From positions 558,001 through 622,000 of the forward strand of contig CADCSX010000003.1 of NCBI GenBank assembly GCA_902805475.1: DNA of 64,000 nt, in the 5' to 3' direction. Position numbers and translations under genes: made by a program. Positions 1 to 12,457 of the stretch are shown piece after piece; within the stretch, counting starts at the first letter, position 1; every line of letters begins with the position of its first letter. Under the pieces are notes generated by a model, which saw only the letters and a list, made by a program, of their open reading frames with translations, made no database searches and had not been told where the DNA came from. Origin of the DNA: Entonaema liquescens. Its lineage: Eukaryota; Ascomycota; Sordariomycetes; Xylariales; Xylariaceae.

Positions 1-3000
1 TGTGGGGGGGCGATCACACTTGTGAGGCTTGGGGCCGTACTGAACAGGGTTGAACTAGTGACAAGAAGGACAAAAAGAGACATAGTCCGAGAATAGGAAC
101 ATGCCAAAGCTGCAGAAGTATGTATACTATGTACACTCTGACACGTAAGTAGCAAGTTTGTTTATTATACCTTGCAATTGGATTCCGACCTGGCCGATAT
201 CTTGTAGGTTTTGATTTTGATAATTCTCATGTCTTCTTTTGATCCACTTCCACTTAGATCACTTAGACCACTTTCGAGGGGGAGCTGCCCATAAGCAGTA
301 TAGGGCGGCTCTAAGAGCGATGACGCAAGGAATTGACCTGTCGTCTTACCAATTTTTGGGTTAGATGTGAATTGGGAATTGGGGGTTCTAGTTGGTTGGT
401 GAGAGGAGCTTTAGGCGGAAATCGAATAAAATCGAATAAAATCATAAGAATTAGAACTAGACCCGGCTTACCAGCTTACACGATCGCTCTCTCATCCCAA
501 CGCACCCACAAATGCACGGCGAGCGAACAAGGTAAAATAAATGGACGATCTCTAAAGCTCGACGTCAGTTTGAATAATCATAGCAAGGTCCCATAAGGAT
601 TCGCGATGCATCTAAGCAGTAGAAATTATGGGACGATGATGACGATGATCTTGATGGAATTGGGTGAAGATGAGGCTGCAAGAGACATGCCATGCATATG
701 TTCGCGCATAGCGGATAAAGGGCCCTGGACCGCCCAACGAGGGGCCTACGAGGGGGTCTGCGAGGCGTTCGCCAAGGGCTTCTCAAGGGGTTCGAAGTTC
801 AAGACCCAGATTTAGAGGGTTGAAAGTCAGGGTCGCTGCCGGAAATGTTATGTAGGTAAGTAAGGCCCTGCCCTGCTTGATCAAAGAAGGGAAGAGATCG
901 GAGAGAGGAACTAAAGCAAAGGGGAACCATTGGATAGAAAGCCTAGACGGTGCAGGAGCGAGTTTGCGGCGACGACGGGGACGGGACTGAAGGTAACGCC
1001 GGCCCCACTCCAACGAACGCCACCAGCTAAACATCTGTATAGTAGGTACTTGTGCGAAAGAAACACCCCCTGAACGCCCTATATTCAGGTGGGGGTGTGG
1101 GAGTTTACCGCCATGTTTCCTCGTAACAGAGCACCTAATTCGGTATAACATAGTGCACACTTTACCATACTTCTACTACACTAACCTAGCACGCTTCCAA
1201 TACCAACCTAGTGCCCGCTAATCCTCGTGTGCATAGTATTGTACACTAATACCACTTACACCATTCCCGCATTCCCACACCTATGCTCTTTAGGTACCTT
1301 ATGTATATTTCCACCTTACCTAGGTGGGTAAATGGTGCATACCTACGTGTAGGCAGGTGCACCTGCAGAGGAAGCTTCTAAACTAAAAAGCTAAGTATGG
1401 TACATGTAATGGTAAGGTCATATGCGCGTCTCCAACGACCGAGCCACTTAACATGAAATTTCTCAGCTTCAATTAATTGGTAGCTATATCTTTTGCCATC
1501 AAGGCCTCCCAAAGAAGAAAAAAAAAAGAAAAGAAAAAAAAAAGTAATATTCTACTTCTATTATACCTTACCTATTGCGTCATTCTACTTTCTATGCAGA
1601 ATAGAGAATGCTTTACCCTTCTAACTGCAATGATGGTCCCTACCACACATGTCACTAAGACTCGTTTTACCCAGTCTCTGATCTGGTAATCTGCTTTGCC
1701 TTCCGAGAATCTGTGCCGCTCGACACCCGGTGCTAGTCTGAGACAGGGTCGGTTACCTTAATGTGTATCCCATTTCTACTATTAGTGCTGTCTACACACA
1801 TAACCTTAGGTTTTGTTTTTAATAACTAGTACACCACACAATCTAGCCCCTCGGAGGTAGCCGAATTATCATTTAAATTCTGCTTGAAGATCCGATGAAA
1901 GAGTGTCACGCGACAAATACGGAAGACATTAAAGCCCCGGGGAGTACGATATAACACCTCGATAATATGGGCTCCCGAGTTTTTCTAGGAAGTACCTTGG
2001 TCTAGATCCCGTATTAGTCGGGAGCTTCAATCGGCTACGGAACGGCTTCAATTACCCCATAAAATTGACTAACAAGGAACTCTTCCCTTAAGAGAAAACC
2101 CCCTCAGCCCCTGTAAGGAACTGATATTCTCACCCTCCATGGACCTTTACAGGCCTTCTCGGAAAAGAAATTACAGGACGGCTAACCAGCGATAAACTAA
2201 TATTATTTTGGCTTCCATCTCAGCTACGCTGGTAGCAATTTGGGGGTGTACTCTGGTCGGTCACGAACACCTTTGAAACAGTACAGATCCGGCGCCGAGG
2301 GGCTCAAGTAGGGCACTTGTGCTTCCAGCTTCTTGCAAATACCCTATAAGAAAAGGGGACTTATATTAACTAACTAGCTAAAATCACTAACCAAGTTTAT
2401 ATCATGCCCAGCTCCAGCCTTAACTAACCATTATAGCTCCCTTTAAGAGTACCACTAAAACAACAACTATATAGTGAATCCTCTATTGGTTTACCCAACG
2501 ATTTGGAACCATGAACACTAAAGCTATCCCACAACTGTGGCGTTGGAATCGGTTTGTGCCCGTAAATAATATCTGTCAGGACCCACCAAGCCACAACGTC
2601 CGGAACACAGCATCTCCATCGTCCCGGAACGTTGCAGCACCGAATACCAGGCAGATGGGGCATCGGTGGTACAGCGGCCATGTCGTGTGTCAACAAGAAA
2701 TAATTCGAGGTAGCTTCCGACTACTGGGTTAAAATCAGCGTGGCCATGGCTTTATCTGATATTTGACGAGTAATATTTTAATCGACTGGCAAATACCTAA
2801 TGCTCGAATGTTTCCAGCAGAATACACAAGTACAAACTGAACGGATCATCCGCTAATACCATTCGGCCGGATAACCCGTAGTGCTTAAGGCTTAGTTCTT
2901 CACACCAGCTGAGAATGAGGCCGACCAAACACTCTTAACATGACCTATCCGCCTTTAAACTACAGCCATGTACATCACGGGGAGATCGCCACCGCCGCAG

Positions 3001-6000
3001 AAACCCATTAGAAGTTTACAGGAGACCATCTTGCAATCCCTACATGTAACTCAATACTACATGTACTTTGGGTCCGGTTACAACTCCTCTCAATCCCTCT
3101 CAGCCACCCAGGTGCTTTTAATATAAAACTTTCAGCTATAGATATGAAATTGATCGAATAAGCACAGATCTTCTCACCTCGATCATACTTCGGTCATCGG
3201 CCCCTCCAACAAATTGGTTCCCAGGTGCTTTAGATCACAGTCTAGCCAATAAGCTGACCTCGTCCCTTAAACAGATATTCTTAGGCAGCTTCAAAATTTC
3301 CGATCTGTAAGTGCTAAAAAGGCTTGAATGATCGTTAGCCGGGGCGCCACACGATGTAACAGAAGTGAATCCGTACCTGACAATCTGAACCCATGTACTA
3401 CAGCTCGCCAGCAACAGAAAAAAACGTTCATGGTATTACGCCCCAGAATCAAGACATGGAGGAACGTACATTGCGGTGACGCGCCTCAAAATCAATTCTT
3501 CTGAGACTTAGATGCGCTACCATTGGATGGAGCATGCCCCGGCTCTCCGCATGAACGAGCGCAAACGTGAACAAACAACAAATTACGTAGCCCTGCAGCA
3601 CTCAAGAATTTGGTAGACTATCTCGCTAGGCATCACATCCCTGTGAGGCTCGTCAGATCTGCTACGGGGGGTTGCTAGGGAGCTTCATTAAGGACGATGC
3701 GCTTTGTTTCCTAATTTACGCTGAAAGGTTAGTCGAGGAAGCGGGTAACACCTGGAATGGCCTCCGTCAGATCTATTTGAGACTGTATATACACTCGACT
3801 ATTCCGGGGGTCTTCGTGTTCCTGCGGAAATCATCATGCAGGGGCCCCCCTCTCCGGGCTCGTCGCCGTTCCTCTGATTGGGGCGATCCGCAGACCAACA
3901 GTTTGCAGGAGTATCGAGGGCGCAAATAGTATCGGGTACTTGGTACTAACGCCTCACTTTTGTCCGGGGCAATGGGGGCAGGGGTTACGTTGTGGCCCGT
4001 CCTTGAAAATGACTGTCGGCACAAGCCATGCGGCCCGAGTCCTTGGACCCCGATACCGTCCGTCCCAGACATCTGGGTTCAATGCCACAACTTGATGCAC
4101 CTGTCGCCGCCCGTCGAGCTAATACGGATGTTGATAAGTAGAATGCGGCGGCAAAGTTACTTTAAAGAGATGTCACTCAATAACCACTAGACACAGGAAA
4201 ACGATGCCGCCTCAGGGGGGAGTTACATATTGACAACACCATCCGCTTCGACGGGAAGGTCCCTAAGCAAATTACTCACTTACAGCGGCCAACCAGGCCG
4301 ATAACTCTCAACCGTTTTCATTTTTGCCAGATTCTAAACAACCACTACTGATTAGATACGCAGCATTATGGATGTTCTAAGCTAATTTGCGGATATAAAT
4401 TACCTGCAGCTTTTACCACCGGACGTTACCTTGTATACTATCAGGTTGGTTAGCAGTTGATATGACAACATATCATAAAAGATATTTATAGCTCTTACAT
4501 ATTATAAAGCAGCTATACAATCGCCTATTCCTAATGAAGATGCATCAAACCAACTTGAACCAAAAGACTACCAAATAAGTCATCGAAAAGAGAAGCAATG
4601 GAAATACTTCCTTGTTACCAGGTATGTTGAATTGACCAATTGAGGTCCGTCTTGTCATGTTACAGACAGGGGTAGCTCCAAGCTCTCATAACCTTGGTAC
4701 GTAATTTCATTTCCCTCCTCGGCCGAGATGTCGTTCGTCAACTGTCAGCTACAGTACACTACCTAGCAAACCAGATCTCTCGAAAAGTGCTAGAACTCCT
4801 TTAGTGGTGGTCAATGCTACACCTTTGTCTGAACATCCACGTCTGGAACAGCTAGGTAAGCGGCGCCCGGGGGCAAGGGGTTCCCGCGATCTGGTCAATG
4901 ATATATGTTCCCCGACGATCTCGGACGGGGGTCAAGCAAACACGTCCGGGGTTGTCACCCATACAGACGCGTTCGAGGCACGCAAGCCCTGCCATGATGC
5001 ACCCTCCTCGCTGCTATCAACCGCCACAGCACGGGGGTCAACATATTCTTTTCGAGGGAGGGGGAAGGCTACCCTAATAAGGCTGTCGTAACTCCGACGG
5101 CGGAAACAGGACCCCTAGACAACCGGAGAACGGTTCAATGCGCGCGCACGCGCACGCACATTGCATTTTATTACAATTAGCTGGGCACTTACATCATCCC
5201 GTCGTATGGGGAATAGTCGTGGTAATATCCCGCGCTTCCCGTCCTGCATATGATACCCTCTCTAACTTCTACTTTGGATACCTTTACATGTGTACGTACT
5301 TACATACGAGCCCGCAACGGTTTGAACCCTGGCAGCCCCAGTTAACGGGAAGTCCACGAGGTCACGATGCCGCAACCCGCACTCCCTGGTCTGAGTACCC
5401 CGGCTACATAGAAAGGTCATCATACTTCTCTCGCAGCCTGCTTTTTGGTAAGCATAGCATTGGAGTGGGATGCGTGTGGCGTGCGCATATGTTGTGACAC
5501 CACACCTCAAGCTCCGCGGGCGCGGCTTACCTTACTTTTGGAGTTTTTCTCGTACGAAATTTTTGTGTCCATATTCGCCGTAGTGCGCCAAAAGCGGATT
5601 TTCCGCGCAAGGCTTACGTACAGGTTAAGTGATTTTCTTGATCGCTGGTTCGACCTGCCAGGTACCTGGAACGGTTGCTGATCGTTAACTATCCGCCGGT
5701 CAGAAATGACAAAATAGATAGATCTGCACAGCAGATGGGTACGGTTTCATTACTTACGGAAGGAAACCCATTCCATGAAGCGAAAGGAAGGGGAAAGAAA
5801 TAGGTATGTGCGTAGGCATCTCGATCCGCCTTCTTCCCCTTCCAGTCTTCTTAGTAGGTGGTGAGGCTGGTGAGCTTACTTTCGCCTCAGTGGGCCCACG
5901 ATGAGAGATGCAATGCGTAGCTACCTAACCTCATATCGTTGCAGCCTCAACATATCACTATGTTGTTAAGCCTCTACGGGTTTAGATGGTTGCCTTCATC

Positions 6001-6518
6001 GTCGTCTGCATTCCCTATAGGAACACTCGCCCCAGTCGTACGAAGGGCCATGGTTCCCTGCCCTGATCCATGATGATGATTCAGTATTCTCGACATAGTG
6101 ATACCATGGAAATAATGAGAGACGAAAGTTCCACCTATTCAAGCCTTACCGCAGGTTCTTTCGTCCTAGCATAGGGGCCCAAGCTACGCTCTGTCTAAAG
6201 CAAGCATACCTCTAACTAAATTTCAAATGGACGCATACGTCAACGGCGTATACGATGTTGATTGGCAACTTGAGAGGAAATGCAGTTATATGTCAGATTG
6301 GATAGTCAAAACGAGCTGCACGAATAAACCACACTTTTGCCTCAGTTACTCCTGAGTCGTGGCTGTTTTCGCCCTAGTTCTCACTTCAAGAGTTTCCGCC
6401 TCATGTTGCCATCGAACATCCACGTCGTAGGTAAGTAGGGTATGACTGGAATCAACATTCAAACTGTTAATGTTTCATAGGTAGACATAGCTACCTTACA
6501 CAAGAAAGACACGAAGAT
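1..6518. other. Gene-free region, about 6.5 kb
   Basis: No recognisable gene. The open frames here are short (under 125 codons), overlap on both strands and contain no motif I know. Base composition is mixed and not strongly AT-rich, so this is not the extreme AT block type seen further on. Simple sequence includes an A-rich run near 1508-1545 and a CG/CA alternating stretch near 5139-5160. It may be old, diverged repeat or subtelomere-like sequence, but I cannot show that. Confidence 0.5.
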
Positions 6519-6899
6519 ATGTCTAACCTTAAGAGTTTAGTACCTGCCTTTTATGTAAACGACGAAATACGTGAAGCTAGTCAATTTGGATCGTTCCCTG
6601 CTGGTAACATCACAGCGAAAATTCATGCCGGGTATCCCTACGAAGCTACCATTACTGAAGATTTCCAATCGAATTGGGCCGTAATTCACCGTTTGGTTGA
6701 GATGAGGGAATCAAGTACGTGATATGACGCCGAGAAGGGGGGTCGTACAAGGAGCAGACTATCTCCTTGGACGCGAGTAACAAGCCACGGTATGCGCCCC
6801 TTTGAAACTGACTGGCTTTAATCGTTTATAGGGTTCCTCAAGACCAGCGTCGATCCTCCCTTGAGTCCTAATTCGTCTGCTTCAGTGGGGGTAGTCTGA
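6519..6899 (+). CDS. Small hypothetical protein, two exons (tentative)
   Basis: I do not recognise this protein. Exon 1 (6519-6714) opens with ATG and ends in a canonical GTACGT donor. A plausible acceptor (TTTATAG) follows at 6831 and exon 2 is 6832-6899. The spliced frame stays open and gives 87 residues. The N-terminal part is amphipathic and protein-like (for example NITAKIHAGYPYEATITEDF), and the C terminus is Pro/Ser-rich. There is no signal peptide or membrane segment. It sits alone between a gene-free region and the decayed P450 gene, so context says nothing about its role. It could equally be an exon of a larger degraded gene or chance. Confidence 0.3.
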
Positions 6900-7871
6900 T
6901 CATGAGATTTTAATTTCTCAACAAGGCCAAGGAATTGGAGTTGATATAGACACATCTAGTTACATCAACAATTGGCAAGTTTAAGCTTGATTGTTTTCCT
7001 TTTAAGGCCTTGAAGAGGTATACATACTACTTAACAGGAAGGTAGTGCTTTACCTACTTCGTTAAGCGCGGCAAACGGATTTGGCATAACCCGTGAATTG
7101 TATGGAAGGGAATAAAAAGGGGAGTGCGGGTGTGTCTTATCGTATGGATCAATGTAGCCTTAGAAGATTCTATGAAGATATCCCCGAGACTTGATTGCTG
7201 CAATAGTCCAGAATTAGGTAAATGTCTCCCAGCTTATACAGTTATTCCACCCGAAAGTCGCTTTAATTAGCCCCTTTTCATTGGCCCCTAGTCAAATGTC
7301 ACTCAAAGAAAGCTCAACCTTCACTTGTGAAAACTCAAGAAGAAGAGTAAAATGAGACTAGCAAAGTAAAAGATTCTTCTTGACATAAATGGGCAATAAC
7401 AAAACAATAGAAATAAAAGTATATATACCAACATTGAATGTCCACGGATGTTGAAAAGTAAACGTGAGATAATTTTGAAAAAATTAAATGAAGACTATAA
7501 TTACCTATGAAAAACTTTGGCTACTTTTGCCACGAGGCGGGCAAAAAGGTGAGGAAGCAAATCTGTTATTCTGCAAGGAACTCTAACTAAGTACCTAGGT
7601 AAGATAGCTAGGGACTAGAGCTATACATTACCTAGGTACTAAACCAATTCTTTGTTCTAAGAAGTCTCGTGTGGGACCCCTGATAATCCGGGTAGCCCTT
7701 ACTGTAAGCTACATCATGCGGCTCTTGTCATTGCAGCCGTGGCTATTAGATGAGAAGATCATTGTTGTGGATTTTTCCTCTCGCTTGAACACAAGTCAAT
7801 AACGATAATACAACAAGAAGTCGGTTGAAGATATTGCCAAGTTTAATCCTTACTACCAGGCCTTCGCCCTA
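6900..7871. other. Intergenic, AT-leaning
   Basis: No gene seen. The sequence is AT-leaning, especially near 7300-7500, and contains copies of the CTAGGTA-type intergenic motif around 7590-7640. It lies downstream of the P450 pseudogene, which reads away from the small ORF. Confidence 0.5.
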
Positions 7872-9509
7872 CTATTTAGCAAGATATTTTCCAATCTGGC
7901 TAAGCAAAGCTGTGTAATCCTCCTCATAAGTATCACATTCCCCCATGATGATGTCACGGACCCATGGACCGCGCGGCTCAAAGATGACCTTAAATGGCAA
8001 AGGTCTCATAACGAGACCGTCCGTACATGCCTCGGCGTCAATGAATGCTGGTTTGCCCGTTTCTTCGCATAGGCCTGGCTCGATGTCGAACGCCCATAGC
8101 AGTCGGGTGATAGTGATCCACACGATATTGCGTGCGAAATGTCGCCCGGGGCAGGTTCGTCTTCCGTAACCGAAGCCTACTACGGGGAGATTCTTAAGTT
8201 CCTTTCCTCCTGGCTCTAGCCATCGCTCTGGCCGAAACGAGTCCGCATCTGGTCCGAAGACTGCCTCCTCACGTGTAATAGCCCAGTGGTTGGCTATCAC
8301 GATCGAACCAGCAGGGATACGATACTCGTCGTATGTACTCTCCGTCTTAGTAAAGTGAGGGACCCCGCCAGCGCCTGCGGGTCGCCAACGCATTACTTCC
8401 TCGACGAGAACACTTATACACAACAGGTTCGGCTTGTCCTCAAAACTCGGCAACCGGTCTCTCCCAACTACGGTATCCAAATCTTTTCGTGCCTTGATAA
8501 TGAAGTCGCGATTCTGCGTGATACAAGCAAGAACAAACCAGTTCAGGGTCGCAGTGGTGCCGTACAGAGCAGCATCGACTAGGGTTCCAAATTCCATGGC
8601 TAATTCTTCAGTCGGTATAGAAATACGCTCATCTTGAATGGTATTGTAAGCTTGCTTCACGAAGGTCTACGCAGGCCTAGTAAGGCTACGTTGAAGATTT
8701 CCGCTGTGTAAGGCGCACTGCCGTTTCTAATGGGACTCGGCTTTTGCCTTCCAGGGTGCTAAGAAGCCAGGGAGGTTGTTAAGCACCGGAAATGTATCAA
8801 CGATGTGCTCGCTAACGCGGACTAATTGGGAGAAGTCCTCGTCTAGTGCGAGGACAGCGAGAAGAGTCGGGTCTTCGGCACTTTTTATGCGGAACCCATA
8901 GAACAAGGCGAAGATCGTACTGGCAGCAGTGCGCTCAAAATAACCGTGGCAGTCAGTACCGGATCCCCCAGCATTCATCAAGAGATCATATAGCATCTGC
9001 TTCGACTCCATCGCTTGGAAGGGAAGGTAAGCGGATGAAGCCCTTTGGTTCAGCACGGAGTTCTCCAGCCTTTGATGGAGGCGGAAACGGTCATCGTATG
9101 GCATCAGAATTGTATTCAAACCCTTCAAAGCTAACTCTCCCGCTAGCTATATGACTACAATTAGATAAAAGCCTAGAGGCTAATCTTGGGAATTACGACT
9201 TACAACAAGACGCGGGCGGTCTGAAAACGTAGCACCGCGCTTTTATAGAAGCTCATGGGCAGCCTGAGATGTAGACAAGACGATGATAGGTTGTCCGAGC
9301 ATATTCAGGTGAAAGATAGGTCCACAGGTGTTGCCCCAGGCGTGGAATTGTCTCCACGCGTGAGATTTGGGGGCCTGGTGAACATTGCCTATGACTGGCA
9401 ACGGTCGGGGTCCAGGCGGCAGAGGCAAAGACAGAGTGTTGACACGCCGTCTGATGACATAGAAACATAGAAATGCTACAATTCCTGCAAAGAGCATTAC
9501 CGCAGACAT
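7872..9509 (-). pseudogene. Cytochrome P450 monooxygenase, broken by three in-frame stops
   Basis: This is a microsomal fungal P450, a haem-thiolate monooxygenase. Exon 1 is 9509-9204 and exon 2 is 9146-7872, with one GTAAGT...TAG intron. Together they span 527 codons, the usual family length. Visible parts are an N-terminal membrane anchor, the proline-rich hinge (PLPPGPRPLPVIGN), an I-helix region with GTTAT, the ExxR motif (EEVMR), PERW, and the haem loop FGYGRRTCPGR with its cysteine ligand. Start chosen at the ATG before the anchor (9507-9509). Three stops lie in frame with homologous sequence on both sides: TAA at 9243-9245 (before KRGATFSDRPRLV), TAG at 8727-8729 and TAG at 8667-8669. 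The TAGs fall where relatives usually have Trp (TGG to TAG), and the TAA fits CAA to TAA. All three are CpA-to-TpA changes, typical of RIP. It resembles the O-methylsterigmatocystin-oxidoreductase-like P450 group. A role in tailoring the product of the nearby fusion enzyme is inference. Confidence 0.85.
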
Positions 9510-10287
9510 TTTAGCGATTGTAAGCAATTCGTCTGTATATGGTCAGATTGTTGATGATGGATTGATCTAGTTTGGGTTAATGAAGTATGGGGTCTTTGAT
9601 ATATTATTGCTTATTTTGGAAAAAAAGGGGTTTCCAACCCCTGATTATTAGTAGATGGTTATTCTGTATGTTGATAGCACAGAACTCAATACCCACCTAC
9701 CATCTCAGGTCCTCTGTAAATACACCCTAGGTTGTCTCCAAAGGGTAAGACTTTAAGGATTTTCGTATTACCCCATGTGTGATATTCGTGCAGATCCACT
9801 GTGGTTAGATCCTGTTAACTGGCTGTTAAGGTAGGTATGTCTTATTACTAATTACCAATAGCATTGTGGTTTATGTTATGATACCTGATAAATACAAATT
9901 GTGCCAATTCCAAATTAGTCTTACTCCTTTACCTTTCAGCCCACCGCGGAATTAATAGGTAGGAACCGACTTTCTCCTTGAGGTTGCGGTCTTTTCCGTA
10001 ACTACCTCTTTAACTTAACCACTTCAAAGCTATATATTGGATCAATTAGGATTTCAAGATACAATAGACGAGAAGGACTTAGATATGATTTGTCTAATGT
10101 AATCGTATCAACACTGCGTCCAGAAGTTTAGCGCTTAGTAGGTATGGGGGTAAGTACTACGCAAGGCATAGCAATAAGAGGTATTCGTAGTGACATGAGA
10201 AGAACTTTTCATATATTGAGCGAGGTAATTTCCCTAATACCTATTTAAAACCTTTTTACTATGAGCTACGTGTTTGCATTCTGCTAT
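9510..10287. other. Intergenic between two decayed genes
   Basis: No gene seen. It is AT-leaning sequence between the start of the P450 pseudogene (minus strand) and the 3' end of the SAT4 pseudogene (minus strand), so it would hold the P450 promoter. No clear TATA or regulator site was identified. Confidence 0.5.
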
Positions 10288-10513
10288 TTAACTTCGATGA
10301 GCTGTAGCACCAGCCTCATATGCTGGTTCGCCAAACATTAAAGACTCATCAAGTTCGATATAATGATGAGTCGTAACACGTATTGGCTCTGAGCCTGATA
10401 ATCCACGATCGTCCTCATCCTTGATAATATGGTTGAAGCTTTCCGAAGCCTTCGTAGTGGCTTGGCTTAATCGACTAAGGCCTAACCGGCTGGATAGTAG
10501 TGCCGCATACTTA

Positions 10514-10548
10514 AGGTGGATCACCCATCTACGAGCCTACCCCACCAC
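10514..10548 (+). repeat. Left terminal inverted repeat of the Tc1/mariner-type element
   Basis: It begins AGGTGGATCACCCATCTACG and pairs with the reverse complement of 12423-12457, with three differences in 35 bp, all transitions. It is preceded by TA at 10512-10513. Confidence 0.85.
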
Positions 10549-12422
10549 GAGCATAATCGATTTTATTGATTATAAAGACGCATTTAATCCACTTACTAAT
10601 TTAACTTTTTATAAATTAAAACTTTCCTACCACTTTTATCTAATTCTTTTTATATTAATTAATTCATTACTTTTTTTTTTATTTAATAATATACATATTT
10701 CCGTTTAATTTTATACGGTAATAATAATACACGATATCGAAAATAAATAATCGGTTTATAACGCATTAATATATTATTAAATTAATCGTTATTATATTTT
10801 ACATTATATCGAAAATATATTAATAAAAAAAAACATTAATAAAATTTATTAAAAATTATTTAAAGTTTAAAAAAATTATTTAATTTATTAAATTATTATT
10901 TAAAAAATTTTAAATTATATATTATTTTATTTAAAATTTAAATTATTTATTTAACGTTTATTATTATATAATAATATATATATAAATTTCGGAAAAAATT
11001 AATATATTAGTTTTTTATATTATTATTTTAAAATTAAAATTATTAAAAATTATATAATAAATTATAAATATTTAAACGATATTATAATTAAATTATTAAA
11101 AAAGTTATTTATTTAATTAAAAATATTTAAAATTATTAATATTTTTTAAATTTTACATATAAACGTTAATAAATTTAATTTTATAAAAAACGTTAAAAAT
11201 AATTATATAATATTTAATAAATTATATTATTAATATATATTTTTTAAAAACTTTTTAAAATATAAATAAATTATAATAATTACAATTATAATTATAATAA
11301 ATATAACATTATTATTATTAATAATATTTAATAATATTAATATATAATAATAATAATTTTTTAATAAAAATAATTAATTATATAAAAATTAATATTTTAT
11401 TATATTTATAAATAATTAAATTAATTATAAAATAACTTTTAAATAATTTAAAAACGTTTATTTATTTTATATTAAATTTAATAATTTTATTTAATAATAT
11501 TTATTTATATTTAATAATTATAGTAATTATATAAATAATAATTTTATATAAAAATACTTTATTAATAAAATTTATATATTATTTTTTTTTTTTATATTTT
11601 TTATATATTTTAACTTTTTAATATAAACATATTTATTATTTTTAAACGTTTTTTTAAATTTTATTTATAAATAAAATTATTTAAATAATTTTTTTAAAAT
11701 ATTAAAAAAAAAAAATTTTTATAAACTTTTTTTAAAATTTAAAAATTAATAATAAAATTTAAATATATTAATATAAATTAAAAAATATTAAATTTATAAT
11801 TTATTTTAAAAATTAAATTTAAAAAAAACTTATATTTATTATTAATTATAATTTTTAATTATTTTATTTTTTAACTTTTATTATTTATAATTTTAAAATT
11901 TATTAATTTTTTTATAATAATAATTAAATTAAACGTTAATACGTTTAAATTTTTACAAAAATTAAAAATTATATAATTAACGTTTTTTTCGTTCGATTTT
12001 ATTTTCGATACGTTTATTACGTAATTATTATTTTAAAAATTCGGTAAAACATTTAATAATAAAATTAATATTTTAATTACCGTTAAATTTTAAACCGATT
12101 ATTTAATAATTATATTAAAAAAAACAAAATTTAAAAAACGTTATAAAATTATCTTTAATTTAAATAATTAATTTATATAATTAAAAAATATAAAAAAAAT
12201 AAAAATAAAATTAAAATTACGTTTAATAAAAAAATAAATTAATATACCCGTAAATATAAAAGTTAAATTTAAAAAAATTACTAAAAAAAATAACGATTTA
12301 ATATAAAATTATATTAAAGTTGTAATGATTAATTTTTAATTAAATTACGAGAATAATAATAAAGATATAAATAAATAAATGTAATTGAAAGTATTAACGA
12401 TGGCTCCATTTTAACTATGTTT

Positions 12423-12457
12423 GTGGTGAGGTAGGTTCGTAGATGGGTGATCCACTT
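12423..12457 (-). repeat. Right terminal inverted repeat of the Tc1/mariner-type element
   Basis: Read on the minus strand it begins AAGTGGATCACCCATCTACG, matching the left end. It is followed on the plus strand by TA at 12458-12459. Confidence 0.85.

Larger units (their letters stand above)
10514..12457. mobile_element. Tc1/mariner-type (Fot1/pogo-size) DNA transposon, AT-degraded
   Basis: The element is 1,944 bp and bounded by inverted repeats of about 35 bp (AAGTGGATCACCCATCTACG...). It is flanked by TA on both sides (10512-10513 and 12458-12459), the target duplication of the Tc1/mariner superfamily. The length equals that of full Fot1-like fungal elements. No transposase can be read, because the interior has been reduced to nearly pure A+T. 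By eye, lines 10741-12300 hold roughly 50 cytosines, about half of them in CpG. This is the signature of heavy RIP. The two ends differ only by transitions. The insertion lies inside the last exon of the SAT4-family gene. Confidence 0.85.

Noticed and set aside
3672..4190. Overlapping 76-99 codon ORFs on both strands
   Set aside because: No motif, no consistent frame, and comparable length on opposite strands, as expected by chance in GC-balanced DNA.
5310..5400. tRNA-like GGTTTGAACC stretch
   Set aside because: Flanking bases do not form a T stem, and no acceptor or anticodon stem can be drawn.
10549..12422. Possible mitochondrial DNA fragment or AT-rich centromere-like DNA
   Set aside because: Inverted terminal repeats, TA duplications and position inside a gene exon identify it as a degraded transposon.
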